DNA from: Clostridiaceae bacterium
Lineage (GTDB): Bacteria; Bacillota_A; Clostridia; Clostridiales; Clostridiaceae
NCBI GenBank assembly: GCA_029256485.1
Contig: JAQSXU010000038.1
Location: 1-34,897, forward strand
Length of the DNA stretch: 34,897 bases
Direction of reading: 5' to 3'
The translations under genes were made by a program, and so were the position numbers. The notes beneath the pieces were generated by a model. That model saw nothing but the letters and a program-made list of their open reading frames with translations. It was not told where the DNA came from and made no database searches. Shown here in pieces: positions 1 through 6,790 of this stretch. Numbering within the stretch: the first letter of the stretch is position 1; the number at the start of each line of letters is the position of its first letter.

Positions 1-1
1 T

Positions 2-139
2 GAAGGAGCAGGATATGGAATTAAAATAGCTAAAGGTACAGGTATCTTTGCTAAGAGGATAGAAAAACCTAAAGTTGCAATCTGTCCTAAGTGTGGTGAA
101 ATTTCTTTATACTTGGAGGATATAGATGGAATTTCATAA
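2..139 (+). CDS. C-terminal end of a zinc-ribbon protein (partial)
   Basis: The reading frame is open from the window edge to TAA at 137-139, so only about 45 residues are visible and the start lies upstream. The end carries a CPKCG knuckle near residue 34 of the fragment, followed by EISLYLED, a pattern seen at the C-terminus of small zinc-ribbon nucleic-acid-binding proteins of Firmicutes. Only one CxxC pair is visible, so the other half of the zinc site would have to lie upstream. Function is not assignable from this piece. Confidence 0.6.
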   Translation, partial: EGAGYGIKIAKGTGIFAKRIEKPKVAICPKCGEISLYLEDIDGIS

Positions 140-185
140 AATAGTTGTTAAATTATATATTATTTTATTATAGGCGAGGTGTTAA

Positions 186-422
186 ATGGATTGTGGATTT
201 AAGAATGACGAAGGATGGTTTCGTTATCGTGCCGCTGCAATAATAATTGAAGATGGTTGTGTATTGATGGCGAGCAATAATCTTACTCCATATTATTATT
301 CAGTTGGTGGAGGGGTTCAACTGCATGAAATGGTTGAAGATGCTGTAAAGAGGGAAGTTTTTGAGGAGACAGTAATAAAAGAGGAGCGAAACACCAATGG
401 AAAATATTGTAGAGGAGAATAA
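186..422 (+). pseudogene. Truncated Nudix hydrolase
   Basis: The 78-residue frame begins with ATG after a GGCGAGGTG ribosome site. It has a typical Nudix N-terminus and a nearly full Nudix box, GGGVQLHE followed by AVKREVFEET. The box then breaks: the Gly-hydrophobic pair expected after EET is replaced by VIKEERN and the frame stops soon after. Nudix hydrolases are usually 130-170 residues and need the strands after the box for the fold. The sequence runs straight into the ribosome site of the following GNAT gene, so a deletion probably removed the second half. The surviving catalytic Glu residues are unlikely to work in this fragment. Confidence 0.7.
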
Positions 423-424
423 AT

Positions 425-988
425 ATGGATAGTGTATATGTAAGCTGCCCTGAATTTGAAAATAAACGGTTCATATTAAGATTTATTTCTATAGATGATT
501 GTGATGACTTATTAAAAGTATATTCTGATAAAAAAGCAGTTCCTTTATTTAATAGCGATAATTGTGGCGGAGATGATTTTTACTATAAGACACGTGAAAG
601 AATGAAGGAGGCTCTTGATTATTGGAAATTCGAATATGACCGAAAAGGTTTTGTAAGATGGTCTATTATAGATAAAAAAGATAATATTGTAATTGGAACA
701 ATAGAATTATTTCATAGAAAGTCAAAAGATTATTTTAATAATTGTGGGCTTCTCCGTTTAGATTTGAGAAGTGATTATGAAGCAAGAGCTAATATAATAG
801 ATATTTTAAAACTAATTATTGATAAAATTTATCAATTGTTTGAATGTAGTATGATAGCAACAAAGGCACTTCCTATTGCAAGGGAAAGAATAAAGGCTCT
901 AAAGGAATTAGATTTTTTACCTACTGAAAACAAGTTGATTGGTCATGATGGGACGGAATATTCATCATATTATTTTATAAAGATGTAG
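425..988 (+). CDS. GNAT family N-acetyltransferase (RimJ/RimL-like)
   Basis: This 187-residue protein starts at ATG 425 behind a GAGGAG site. The N-terminal FENKRFILRFISIDDCDDLLKV pattern is the usual opening of RimJ/RimL-type GNAT enzymes: a strand with Arg, then an Asp-rich helix. The middle contains RWSIIDKKDNIVIGTIELF, the central beta hairpin of the fold. The usual Q/RxxGxG acetyl-CoA loop is not obvious; the corresponding region reads LDLRSDYEARANIID, so cofactor binding may be atypical. The acceptor substrate is unknown. It follows the broken Nudix gene by two bases and may have shared its transcript. Confidence 0.75.
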   Translation: MDSVYVSCPEFENKRFILRFISIDDCDDLLKVYSDKKAVPLFNSDNCGGDDFYYKTRERMKEALDYWKFEYDRKGFVRWSIIDKKDNIVIGTIELFHRKSKDYFNNCGLLRLDLRSDYEARANIIDILKLIIDKIYQLFECSMIATKALPIARERIKALKELDFLPTENKLIGHDGTEYSSYYFIKM

Positions 989-1002
989 GAAGGTTGATAT
1001 AC

Positions 1003-1578
1003 TTGAAAAAGATAATAACTTACGTATTTTTAATATTTTTCGTTTGGTTTGTAATACATACTTTAATTATTACTTTTGATGGATTTAACGATAGTATTGG
1101 AGTTTCAGATGTAGCTGTTGTGTTAGGAAATAAAGTAGAATTGAATGGAACTCCTTCTAAGAGGTTACAGGGCAGATTAGATAAAGCTGCAGAACTTTAT
1201 GATAAAAATTATTTTGATTATGTAATAGTAAGTGGTGGAGTAGGTAAGGAAGGATTTGATGAAGCGGCTGTCATGAAAGAATACTTAATTAAAAAAGGAA
1301 TTCGAAGTGATAATATACTATTAGATCCTGAAGGATACAATACATATATGACTGCCAAAAACACCAAAGTTATAATAAATAATATGGGTTTCAAATCCGT
1401 TATGATTATTTCGCAATTTTATCACATTACAAGAACAAAATTAATATTTCAAAGCGTCGGTTTTGAGCAGATTTATTCAGCCCATTCAACACACTATGAA
1501 CTAAGAGATATATATTCTCTCTTTAGAGAATTTTTTGCATATTATAAATATCTATTATTTCCTTTATTCTTAAAATAG
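1003..1578 (+). CDS. YdcF/SanA-type (DUF218) membrane-anchored protein
   Basis: The protein has one N-terminal membrane segment (about residues 4-24) and then a DUF218 domain. The domain shows DVAVVLGNKVELNGTPSKRLQGRLDKAAELY, then VIVSGGVGKEGFDEAAVMKEYLIKKGI and a late FYHITRTKL segment; all three are conserved in the YdcF/SanA/ElyC group linked to envelope integrity. I chose TTG at 1003 because AGGAAGG (987-993) sits nine bases upstream; the upstream TTG at 994 would touch the ribosome site. No ATG is available at the N-terminus. The enzymatic activity of the family is unsettled. Confidence 0.8.
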   Translation: MKKIITYVFLIFFVWFVIHTLIITFDGFNDSIGVSDVAVVLGNKVELNGTPSKRLQGRLDKAAELYDKNYFDYVIVSGGVGKEGFDEAAVMKEYLIKKGIRSDNILLDPEGYNTYMTAKNTKVIINNMGFKSVMIISQFYHITRTKLIFQSVGFEQIYSAHSTHYELRDIYSLFREFFAYYKYLLFPLFLK

Positions 1579-1643
1579 AGGAAACAAAACAACTTTAGCG
1601 CATGAGGGTAGGGATAGTTGGTAGTTTAAGAAAGGGGGGTAAA

Positions 1644-2162
1644 ATGAATTCATTTATAACTTTAATACCACTTATACTTATAAGGTTTGGACTTTTAAGT
1701 ATATTAGATAAGGAATCTTTAAAACGTGCAGCTTTCTTCGCTCCCTTGATTGGAAAAGAAAAGGTGGCATACTTGTTTTATCAGATTACAAACATTATGA
1801 TTTTTGTTTATTTGTTTTTCCTCAAGATTACGACTGATCCATACTGGTTTAATGCAGGATTAGTGGTATATGGATTAGGAGTCTTATTGTGTATTGTGTC
1901 CGTATTAAACTTTGCAAAGCCTTCAAAAGATGGTATCAATCTTAAAGGACTTTACCGGTTTTCTCGCAATCCCATGTATGTGGCATATTTTATTTATTTT
2001 TTAGGGTGTGTGCTGCTTACAAAGTCGTTGATATTGTTTGCAATATTAATAGTTTTTCAACTATCAGCACACTGGATTATTCTATCAGAAGAAAGATGGT
2101 GCGTTAAGAAGTTTGGTAAGGAGTATATAAATTATATGACTAAAGTAAGGCGATATATTTAA
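1644..2162 (+). CDS. Isoprenylcysteine carboxyl methyltransferase-like membrane methyltransferase
   Basis: The 172-residue protein has four to five hydrophobic segments and the C-terminal signature of the ICMT/phospholipid methyltransferase group: GLYRFSRNPMYVAYFIYFLG (about residues 112-131), then SEERWCVKKFGKEYINYMTKVRRYI at the end. These residues hold S-adenosylmethionine at the membrane face. Bacterial members have no prenyl-cysteine partner and mostly unknown substrates. ATG 1644 is preferred because the run AAAGGGGGGT lies just upstream; an upstream ATG at 1602 would add 14 residues and has no ribosome site. Confidence 0.8.
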   Translation: MNSFITLIPLILIRFGLLSILDKESLKRAAFFAPLIGKEKVAYLFYQITNIMIFVYLFFLKITTDPYWFNAGLVVYGLGVLLCIVSVLNFAKPSKDGINLKGLYRFSRNPMYVAYFIYFLGCVLLTKSLILFAILIVFQLSAHWIILSEERWCVKKFGKEYINYMTKVRRYI

Positions 2163-2234
2163 GTTTTTTCAATTGAGAATGTGGTATTTGAACTAATTAT
2201 AATCATGTAAATCGGAGTTATAGGAGGAATATCT

Positions 2235-2627
2235 ATGAAAAGAAAGATAGTAGTTATTGTTATTATACTGCTGCTTACAGTGATAGGTATTTTGCTTTTC
2301 ATCACTGGTGGAAAAAGAACGGATATTATATTAAATGATTATACTGTATCTGAAGATGGCAATATCATGACAATTAATGTTGGTGTAGCAAGTAGTATGG
2401 GGTACGTAAGAACGCTTAGGTTAAAAGATGATGGAGACAATAAGTATATTACCTTTTATCAAACATATGGATTAAACAGTGGTTTTGGTGCTGAAAATGA
2501 ATTTCAAATTGAGTTGAATCCCTCATGCAAAGGAATATATTTTTACAGAGGAGAAGCTGGATACGATTTGGTGCTGGAAAAGGATGATAAAACACAAGAA
2601 TGGGAATTGAGATCTTACTTTAAATGA
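2235..2627 (+). CDS. Small membrane-anchored extracellular protein of unknown function
   Basis: This 130-residue protein starts after ATAGGAGGAATATCT. Residues 4-24 form one membrane anchor or uncleaved signal segment; a charged, beta-rich domain follows with TDIILNDYTVSEDGNIMTI, a YVRTLRLKDDGDNKYITF stretch and a C-terminal LVLEKD-x-TQEWELRSYFK. This layout suggests an exported beta domain tethered to the membrane. I do not recognise a characterised family. It stands alone between the methyltransferase and the DMT transporter. Confidence 0.65.
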   Translation: MKRKIVVIVIILLLTVIGILLFITGGKRTDIILNDYTVSEDGNIMTINVGVASSMGYVRTLRLKDDGDNKYITFYQTYGLNSGFGAENEFQIELNPSCKGIYFYRGEAGYDLVLEKDDKTQEWELRSYFK

Positions 2628-2709
2628 AATGAAGAATTATAATTTATATAAAGCTTGTGAGCAAATCAATTAGTGATGGAGTGTAGAAATAATATGTGAG
2701 GTACATAAA

Positions 2710-3759
2710 ATGCAAAAACAATACAAAGCAATATTTTTTGCCATATTGGCAGCAGCGTTATATGCTATAAGTGCACCAATATCTAAACTTTTGTTAAAGG
2801 AAGTTCCGCCTACAATGATGGCATCTTTTCTTTATCTTGGGGCAGGACTAGGTATGTCTGTAGTAGATATGATTAAACAGAAGAAATTTGCAGAAAAAAA
2901 TGAGGCAAGACTTACAAAGCAGGAACTCCCTTATACCATTGGGATGGTTGCTTTAGACATTGCAGCACCTATATTTTTGATGCTGGGTCTTACAATGACA
3001 TCTGCTGCTAATGTTTCGTTGCTTAATAACTTTGAAATTGTTGCTACATCTATAATAGCGTTATTGATATTTAAGGAACCTATAGGAAAAAGATTATGGG
3101 TTGCCATTTTTCTTATTACCATGTCAAGTATTATTCTTTCTGTAGAAGATCTGAGGAGTTTTTCGTTTTCATTCGGCTCAATTTTTGTATTATTAGCATC
3201 TATTTGTTGGGGACTGGAAAACAACTGCACAAGCAAATTATCCGTAAAAGATCCATTGCAAGTTGTTATCATTAAGGGATTTGGGTCTGGGGTAGGCTCT
3301 TTGATAATTGCACTTGCGCTGGGAGAAAAAGCAAATAACATTTCTTATATAATAGCAGCTTTAGTATTAGGATTTTTTGCTTATGGCTTAAGTATATTCT
3401 TTTACATATATGCTCAAAGAGACCTTGGAGCAGCTAAGACAAGTGCCTATTATGCTATATCACCATTTATCGGAGTAGGATTGTCATTGATAATTTTTAA
3501 TGAAATACCAACAACTTCATTTATTATTGCATTATATATAATGGTTATAGGTATGTATTTTGCTTCAACGGAAGCACATAAATATAAGCATCATCATATT
3601 GCAATAACTCATGATCATGTACATAGTCATGATGATGGTCATCATAATCATATTCATAAAGAAACTGTTATAGGAAAGCATACTCACATTCATACTCATG
3701 AAGAAAATATACATTCACATAAACATAGTTTAGATATTCATCACAGCCATGCCCACTAA
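2710..3759 (+). CDS. EamA/DMT family transporter with histidine-rich C-terminal tail
   Basis: Residues 1-285 carry two EamA repeats of about five membrane helices each (roughly 5-145 and 155-285), the normal drug/metabolite transporter plan. The second repeat has the characteristic YAISPFIGVGLSLIIF and helix 10 region. The last 60 residues contain 23 histidines in HxH, HHxH and DxxH groupings with Asp and Glu between them. Such tails bind Zn, Ni, Co or Cu in metal chaperones and cation diffusion facilitators, so a metal-linked role is inferred. Ordinary EamA proteins end near residue 300. A bidirectional terminator follows the gene. Confidence 0.85.
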   Translation: MQKQYKAIFFAILAAALYAISAPISKLLLKEVPPTMMASFLYLGAGLGMSVVDMIKQKKFAEKNEARLTKQELPYTIGMVALDIAAPIFLMLGLTMTSAANVSLLNNFEIVATSIIALLIFKEPIGKRLWVAIFLITMSSIILSVEDLRSFSFSFGSIFVLLASICWGLENNCTSKLSVKDPLQVVIIKGFGSGVGSLIIALALGEKANNISYIIAALVLGFFAYGLSIFFYIYAQRDLGAAKTSAYYAISPFIGVGLSLIIFNEIPTTSFIIALYIMVIGMYFASTEAHKYKHHHIAITHDHVHSHDDGHHNHIHKETVIGKHTHIHTHEENIHSHKHSLDIHHSHAH

Positions 3760-3795
3760 AAAAACGTCTAAAAGATACATTATATTACACAAAAA

Positions 3796-3834
3796 GCCCT
3801 AAAGGATTCAATATAATCCATTAAGGGCATTTTT
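3796..3834. terminator. Bidirectional intrinsic terminator
   Basis: GCCCT (3796-3800) pairs with AGGGC (3824-3828), with GGATT opposite AATCC inside the stem and a few mismatches. A run of A lies before the stem and a run of T after it, so it can stop transcripts from the DMT gene on the plus strand and the DUF6773-type gene on the minus strand, which converge here. Confidence 0.8.
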
Positions 3835-3854
3835 GACAAGTAACAGTATGCTCT

Positions 3855-4337
3855 TTATTCGTCAGAGTCATTGTACTTATCATCTATTTGTTGTTGCCTT
3901 TTTTTATTTATTATATAAAGGACTTCAAAACCAATAAATGAGGTAAGTGCTCCGCAGAAAAAAGTTATAAGAGAAGTTATTGCAATTAAAGGTGCTCCCC
4001 CCATTTTTTCCAAGCCAAGATTCATAGTGTTAAATGTAGTCGTGATAACAGAAATAGTAAGACCACACACAACACTATTTATTACAACCATTTTTTGTCC
4101 TTTGAAACTGTTGTTAAAAAGATTATTGCCAACTATAATATTTCTGCCAACAACATAAATTGCAGCCACCATAAAAAGAATGAATTCAGCTGCGTACTGA
4201 GAAAATGGTGCATCAAACATATATTGCTGAATTAGTATAGAAATAAGCAGCCCGTAGAATACAATTCCAAAAGCATCGCTTCCTATCTTTCTTTTTTGAG
4301 AAACTATTCTCTCATCTTGAATATTATCTTTTTTCAT
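3855..4337 (-). CDS. DUF6773-like membrane protein paired with an XRE regulator
   Basis: The 160-residue protein begins with a charged stretch, MKKDNIQDERIVSQKRKIGSD, then has four hydrophobic segments (about 24-42, 50-66, 82-102 and 118-142) and a charged tail rich in K, Q and D. The opening matches what I know of DUF6773, a family of small membrane proteins of Firmicutes encoded next to short XRE regulators. Start 4337 is chosen because GGGAGGAATAAAA precedes it; that site lies in the last codons and stop of the HTH gene, so the two are co-transcribed and coupled. Biochemical role unknown; the pairing suggests a regulator-controlled membrane module. Confidence 0.75.
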   Translation of the reverse strand: MKKDNIQDERIVSQKRKIGSDAFGIVFYGLLISILIQQYMFDAPFSQYAAEFILFMVAAIYVVGRNIIVGNNLFNNSFKGQKMVVINSVVCGLTISVITTTFNTMNLGLEKMGGAPLIAITSLITFFCGALTSFIGFEVLYIINKKRQQQIDDKYNDSDE

Positions 4338-4339
4338 TT

Positions 4340-4534
4340 TTATTCCTCCCAAAATAAATCATTTAATGTTTTACCCAATGCTTTACAAATTGCTATGCAA
4401 AGATTAAGCGTTGGATTATAATCGCCTGCTTCTATTAATCCAATTGTTTGCCTTGTTACACCAACTTTTTTTGCCAAGTCTTCTTGTTTCATATCGCATT
4501 CCATGCGTGCTATTTTCATACGCTTGTTTTTCAT
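4340..4534 (-). CDS. Short XRE/Cro-type transcriptional regulator
   Basis: A 64-residue, single-domain helix-turn-helix protein. The DNA-binding unit is MKQEDLAKKVGVTRQTIGLIEAG (about residues 15-37), followed by the NPTLNLCIAICKALGKTLNDLFW end typical of the short YozG/XRE group. There is no ligand domain, so regulation would depend on a partner, perhaps the membrane protein encoded next. ATG 4534 follows GAGGAGGCGGATT. An upstream in-frame start exists but would place the ribosome site inside the gene. Its promoter is covered by three copies of TGCAATAT, consistent with autorepression. Confidence 0.85.
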   Translation of the reverse strand: MKNKRMKIARMECDMKQEDLAKKVGVTRQTIGLIEAGDYNPTLNLCIAICKALGKTLNDLFWEE

Positions 4535-4545
4535 AATCCGCCTCC

Positions 4546-4839
4546 TCATATTGCATAGTATAATATAAATATTGCAAAATGTAAAGTATATATTGCAAAA
4601 AAATAAAAAGTTTCAGAATCATATTTGGAATTTTCATATTCTAAGAAATAAAGGGACAATAATAGGGAATAGGATATTAAAAGTACTGACTTCTTACTTC
4701 TCGAGCATAAAAATATAATAGGTGCTGCAATATGAATTAGTATCGACATAGAGTTTATAATAGGAACTGCTATTTTTATATTGCATACTAAACTTATAAA
4801 GTAATATAATGGAATTATTAAGCATAATGGAGAAGACAT
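4546..4839 (-). CDS. Possible small hydrophobic membrane protein (doubtful)
   Basis: An open frame of 97 residues is almost wholly hydrophobic, with a middle CSRSKKSV loop and a later LEYENSKYDSE loop that look like real membrane-protein turns. Against it, there is no ribosome site before ATG 4839, and its last third is read through the promoter and operators of the XRE operon. It may be the degraded remnant of a membrane gene whose end was replaced, or simply a chance frame in T-rich DNA. Confidence 0.25.
   Translation of the reverse strand: MSSPLCLIIPLYYFISLVCNIKIAVPIINSMSILIHIAAPIIFLCSRSKKSVLLISYSLLLSLYFLEYENSKYDSETFYFFAIYTLHFAIFILYYAI
4548..4597 (-). promoter_or_regulatory. Sigma-A promoter of the XRE operon with three operators phased at 21 bp
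   Basis: Read on the minus strand, -35 TTTACA (4580-4585) and -10 TATACT (4557-4562) are 17 bp apart. The octamer TGCAATAT occurs three times, at 4590-4597, 4569-4576 and 4548-4555, each exactly 21 bp from the next. The copies lie upstream of -35, inside the spacer and at the transcription start. Two helical turns between copies would put bound regulators on one face of the DNA. Confidence 0.75.
4805..4810 (+). promoter_or_regulatory. Candidate -10 box for the LUD-domain gene
   Basis: TATAAT at 4805-4810 lies about 60 bases before the ATG at 4870. A weak -35 (TTGCAT) lies 18 bp upstream. The assignment rests on the -10 match alone. Confidence 0.4.
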
Positions 4840-4869
4840 AAAAAGTATAGTAATAGTGAGGTGTTGGGG

Positions 4870-5478
4870 ATGAATGAAGAAAAGTTAAAAAAATTAGTGA
4901 GAAACTTTAAACAGAGAAACATAGAGGTAGAGTATTTTGAACGCTTAGAAGATGTTAAGTCATTCATATTAAATATGGTACCAATAGAATCGACAATAGG
5001 GATCGGTCATTCTGCTACGCTCCAAAAGATGGACATTACCAATTTGTTATCAGAAAGAGGAAATGTTGTATATGATAAGGAACTTGCAAAAAACCGAGAT
5101 GAAAGTAAAGAATTAAAAAGAAAGGCTCTTACTACTGATTGGTATATAACTGGTTCAAAATCCATATCTGTTGACGGGAGAATTGTTAATGTGGACCATA
5201 GTGGCAATAGAGTAGCTTCAATCACTTATGGACCAGATAAAGTAATAATTGTAGTTGGTAAAAATAAAATTGTAGATACAGTAGATGATGCGATAAAAAG
5301 AGTTAAAAATGTCGCATGTCCCACAAATGCAAAGCGTGCAAGATATAATCCTCCATGCGTAGCATTGAACAAGTGCGTAGGCTGTATAGGTGTATGCAAT
5401 ATCCTTTCAATAATAGAAGGACAAACAGACAGCAATAGAATTAAGGTGTTCATAGTTAATGAAGAATGTGGATTCTAA
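4870..5478 (+). CDS. LUD-domain (lactate utilization, DUF162) protein
   Basis: The 202-residue protein matches the stand-alone LUD family. Visible hallmarks are STIGIGHSATLQKM near residues 37-50, ITGSKSISVDGRIVNVDHSGNRVASI around 95-120, GPDKVIIVVGKNKIV, and a late VACPTNAKRARYNPPC segment followed by CVGC. LUD domains in LutB/LutC take part in lactate oxidation with a LutA partner; this short form is common in clostridia without lutAB, and none is seen here. ATG 4870 is preferred over GTG 4861 because the GAGGTG ribosome site overlaps the GTG. The gene is probably monocistronic. Confidence 0.85.
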   Translation: MNEEKLKKLVRNFKQRNIEVEYFERLEDVKSFILNMVPIESTIGIGHSATLQKMDITNLLSERGNVVYDKELAKNRDESKELKRKALTTDWYITGSKSISVDGRIVNVDHSGNRVASITYGPDKVIIVVGKNKIVDTVDDAIKRVKNVACPTNAKRARYNPPCVALNKCVGCIGVCNILSIIEGQTDSNRIKVFIVNEECGF

Positions 5479-5536
5479 TAGTTTATAGTATAAATGCTGA
5501 TATAAGCTTTCTTAATAGTTGAAGTAAGAAATTGAA

Positions 5537-5692
5537 ATGTCTCAAAAAGTAGACGAGAAAATATGTTTCAAATCACTTTGACACTTAATTAACAACTAAG
5601 TAATTTGATATTTGTCAACAAATCGTTTTATATCAAACTAAATTGAAAAAAGATGTCTCAAATATGATTCGCGAGTCTACTATTTGAGACAT
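5537..5692. repeat. 156-bp inverted-repeat element (MITE-like or attenuator-like)
   Basis: ATGTCTCAAAAAGTAGAC (5537-5554) and the reverse complement of 5675-5692 match at 17 of 18 positions. A third copy of the outer arm, ATGTCTCAAATA (5653-5664), forms a perfect 12-bp hairpin with 5681-5692 followed by a short T run (5692-5696), so the right end can also terminate the LUD transcript. No coding frame lies inside and no target duplication is clear. Either a transposase-less element with terminal inverted repeats or a competing-hairpin structure fits. Confidence 0.55.
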
Positions 5693-5787
5693 TTTTATAT
5701 GGACTTTTTGATTATTAAATAACTAACTATAAAATTGATAAGCATCATAAAAATAATTTGGAGAATATGAATTGTAATATTAAGGTT

Positions 5788-5817
5788 TTAAAAGTTGAAT
5801 TTTCAATGCACTTTTAA
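5788..5817. promoter_or_regulatory. Candidate upstream activator site of operon 1
   Basis: TTAAAAGT (5788-5795) and ACTTTTAA (5810-5817) form an 8-bp inverted repeat with a 14-bp centre that itself holds TTGAA-TT-TTCAA. It lies about 50-75 bp upstream of the -24 element, where enhancer-binding proteins bind. The rest of 5693-5860 is AT-rich DNA with no gene seen. Confidence 0.4.
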
Positions 5818-5861
5818 CTGATTTTAAATAAATTTTATAAAATTTGATTCTAATAAGTTAC

Positions 5862-5878
5862 TTGGCACGTTTATTGCT
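5862..5878 (+). promoter_or_regulatory. Sigma-54 (-24/-12) promoter of operon 1
   Basis: TTGGCACGTTTATTGCT matches the TGGCAC-N5-TTGCT consensus fully. The invariant GG (5864-5865) and GC (5876-5877) are separated by exactly ten bases. The hydratase ATG lies about 60 bases downstream, and a sigma-54 activator gene ends the cluster. Confidence 0.88.
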
Positions 5879-5896
5879 TTGTTAAATAATTGTCTA
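5879..5896. promoter_or_regulatory. Rex-like 7-4-7 palindrome over the operon 1 start site
   Basis: TTGTTAAATAATTGTCTA has the left half-site TTGTTAA of the redox repressor Rex, a four-base centre and a partial right half. It lies where transcription from the -24/-12 promoter should begin. It matches the palindrome at 12775-12792 at 15 of 18 positions. Rex itself is not in the window, so the assignment is only a suggestion. Confidence 0.4.
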
Positions 5897-5934
5897 AAGG
5901 CCTAGATAGATGGAAATATAAAGGAGAATACAAA

Positions 5935-6735
5935 ATGTCAATATCAGAAATATCAAGTCAATTAATTAACATTTTAGTAACAGTAGAAGATGAAATAGCT
6001 TTAGTAAAAATCAACAGACCGAAAGCATTAAATGCATTAAACAATGATACTCTTTCAGACCTTAATAAAATTTTTGATTGCATTAAAGAGGATGATTCTG
6101 TAAGGGGTGTAATAATTACTGGAGAAGGAAAAGGATTTGTAGCTGGAGCTGACATAGTTCAGATGCAAGGATACAAAAGCATTGAAGGAAGAAAATATGC
6201 AGCTTTTGCCCAAATGATTTTTAATAAAATAGAAAGTTTAGAAAAACCAGTTATATCCGCTGTTAATGGCTATGCTTTAGGTGGTGGATGTGAATTATCT
6301 TTAAGCTGTGATATTAGGATTGCCTCAACAAAAGCAGTGTTTGGCCAACCCGAAGTAGGTCTGGGAGTAATTCCATGTTTTGGTGGGACGCAAAGATTAC
6401 CTCGATTAATAGGTTCAGGTATTGCTAAAGAACTTATATATACTGGAAGACAAATTATGTCAGAAGAAGCCTTATCTGTAGGACTAGTTAATAAAGTTGT
6501 AGAACCTGAATTGTTAATTGAAGAAGCTATGAATATGATGAAGGCAATTCTTAAAAATGCTTCATTAGCTATAGGATTTGCAAAAGTGGCAATAAATCGT
6601 GGTTTAGAAATGGATATAGATAATGGATTAGAATTAGAAAAGGACATCGCAGCTTTATCATTTGCTACAGATGATAAAGACGAAGGAATGAAAGCATTTA
6701 TAGAAAAGAGACCTGCAGTATTTAAAAACAAATAA
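5935..6735 (+). CDS. Enoyl-CoA hydratase (crotonase family)
   Basis: The 266-residue protein has the normal crotonase length. GKGFVAGADI (about residues 66-75) supplies one oxyanion-hole strand, and GYALGGGCELSLSCDIRIAS and FGQPEVGLGVIPCFGGTQRL follow. Glu120 (GGGCEL) and Glu140 (GQPEV) correspond to the two acid/base glutamates of rat enoyl-CoA hydratase, so it should add or remove water at a 2-enoyl-CoA. ATG 5935 follows AAAGGAGAATACAA; an upstream TTG at 5890 falls at the expected transcript start and is rejected. As first gene of the sigma-54 operon it probably dehydrates a 3-hydroxyacyl-CoA for the downstream reductase; CaiD is the closest role analogue. Confidence 0.9.
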   Translation: MSISEISSQLINILVTVEDEIALVKINRPKALNALNNDTLSDLNKIFDCIKEDDSVRGVIITGEGKGFVAGADIVQMQGYKSIEGRKYAAFAQMIFNKIESLEKPVISAVNGYALGGGCELSLSCDIRIASTKAVFGQPEVGLGVIPCFGGTQRLPRLIGSGIAKELIYTGRQIMSEEALSVGLVNKVVEPELLIEEAMNMMKAILKNASLAIGFAKVAINRGLEMDIDNGLELEKDIAALSFATDDKDEGMKAFIEKRPAVFKNK

Positions 6736-6790
6736 ATTTAATGAACAAACTATTTTGAAAGTATAAAAAGTAAAATATGAGGTGTGGATT

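Noticed and set aside
2931..3341. Minus-strand open frame of 136 codons inside the DMT transporter gene
   Set aside because: It lies wholly antisense to a well-supported membrane protein, has no ribosome site and reads as low-complexity Ser/Ile/Asn-rich sequence typical of a shadow frame.
6270..6731. Minus-strand open frame of 153 codons inside the hydratase gene
   Set aside because: It is antisense to conserved crotonase motifs and contains no recognisable domain or ribosome site.
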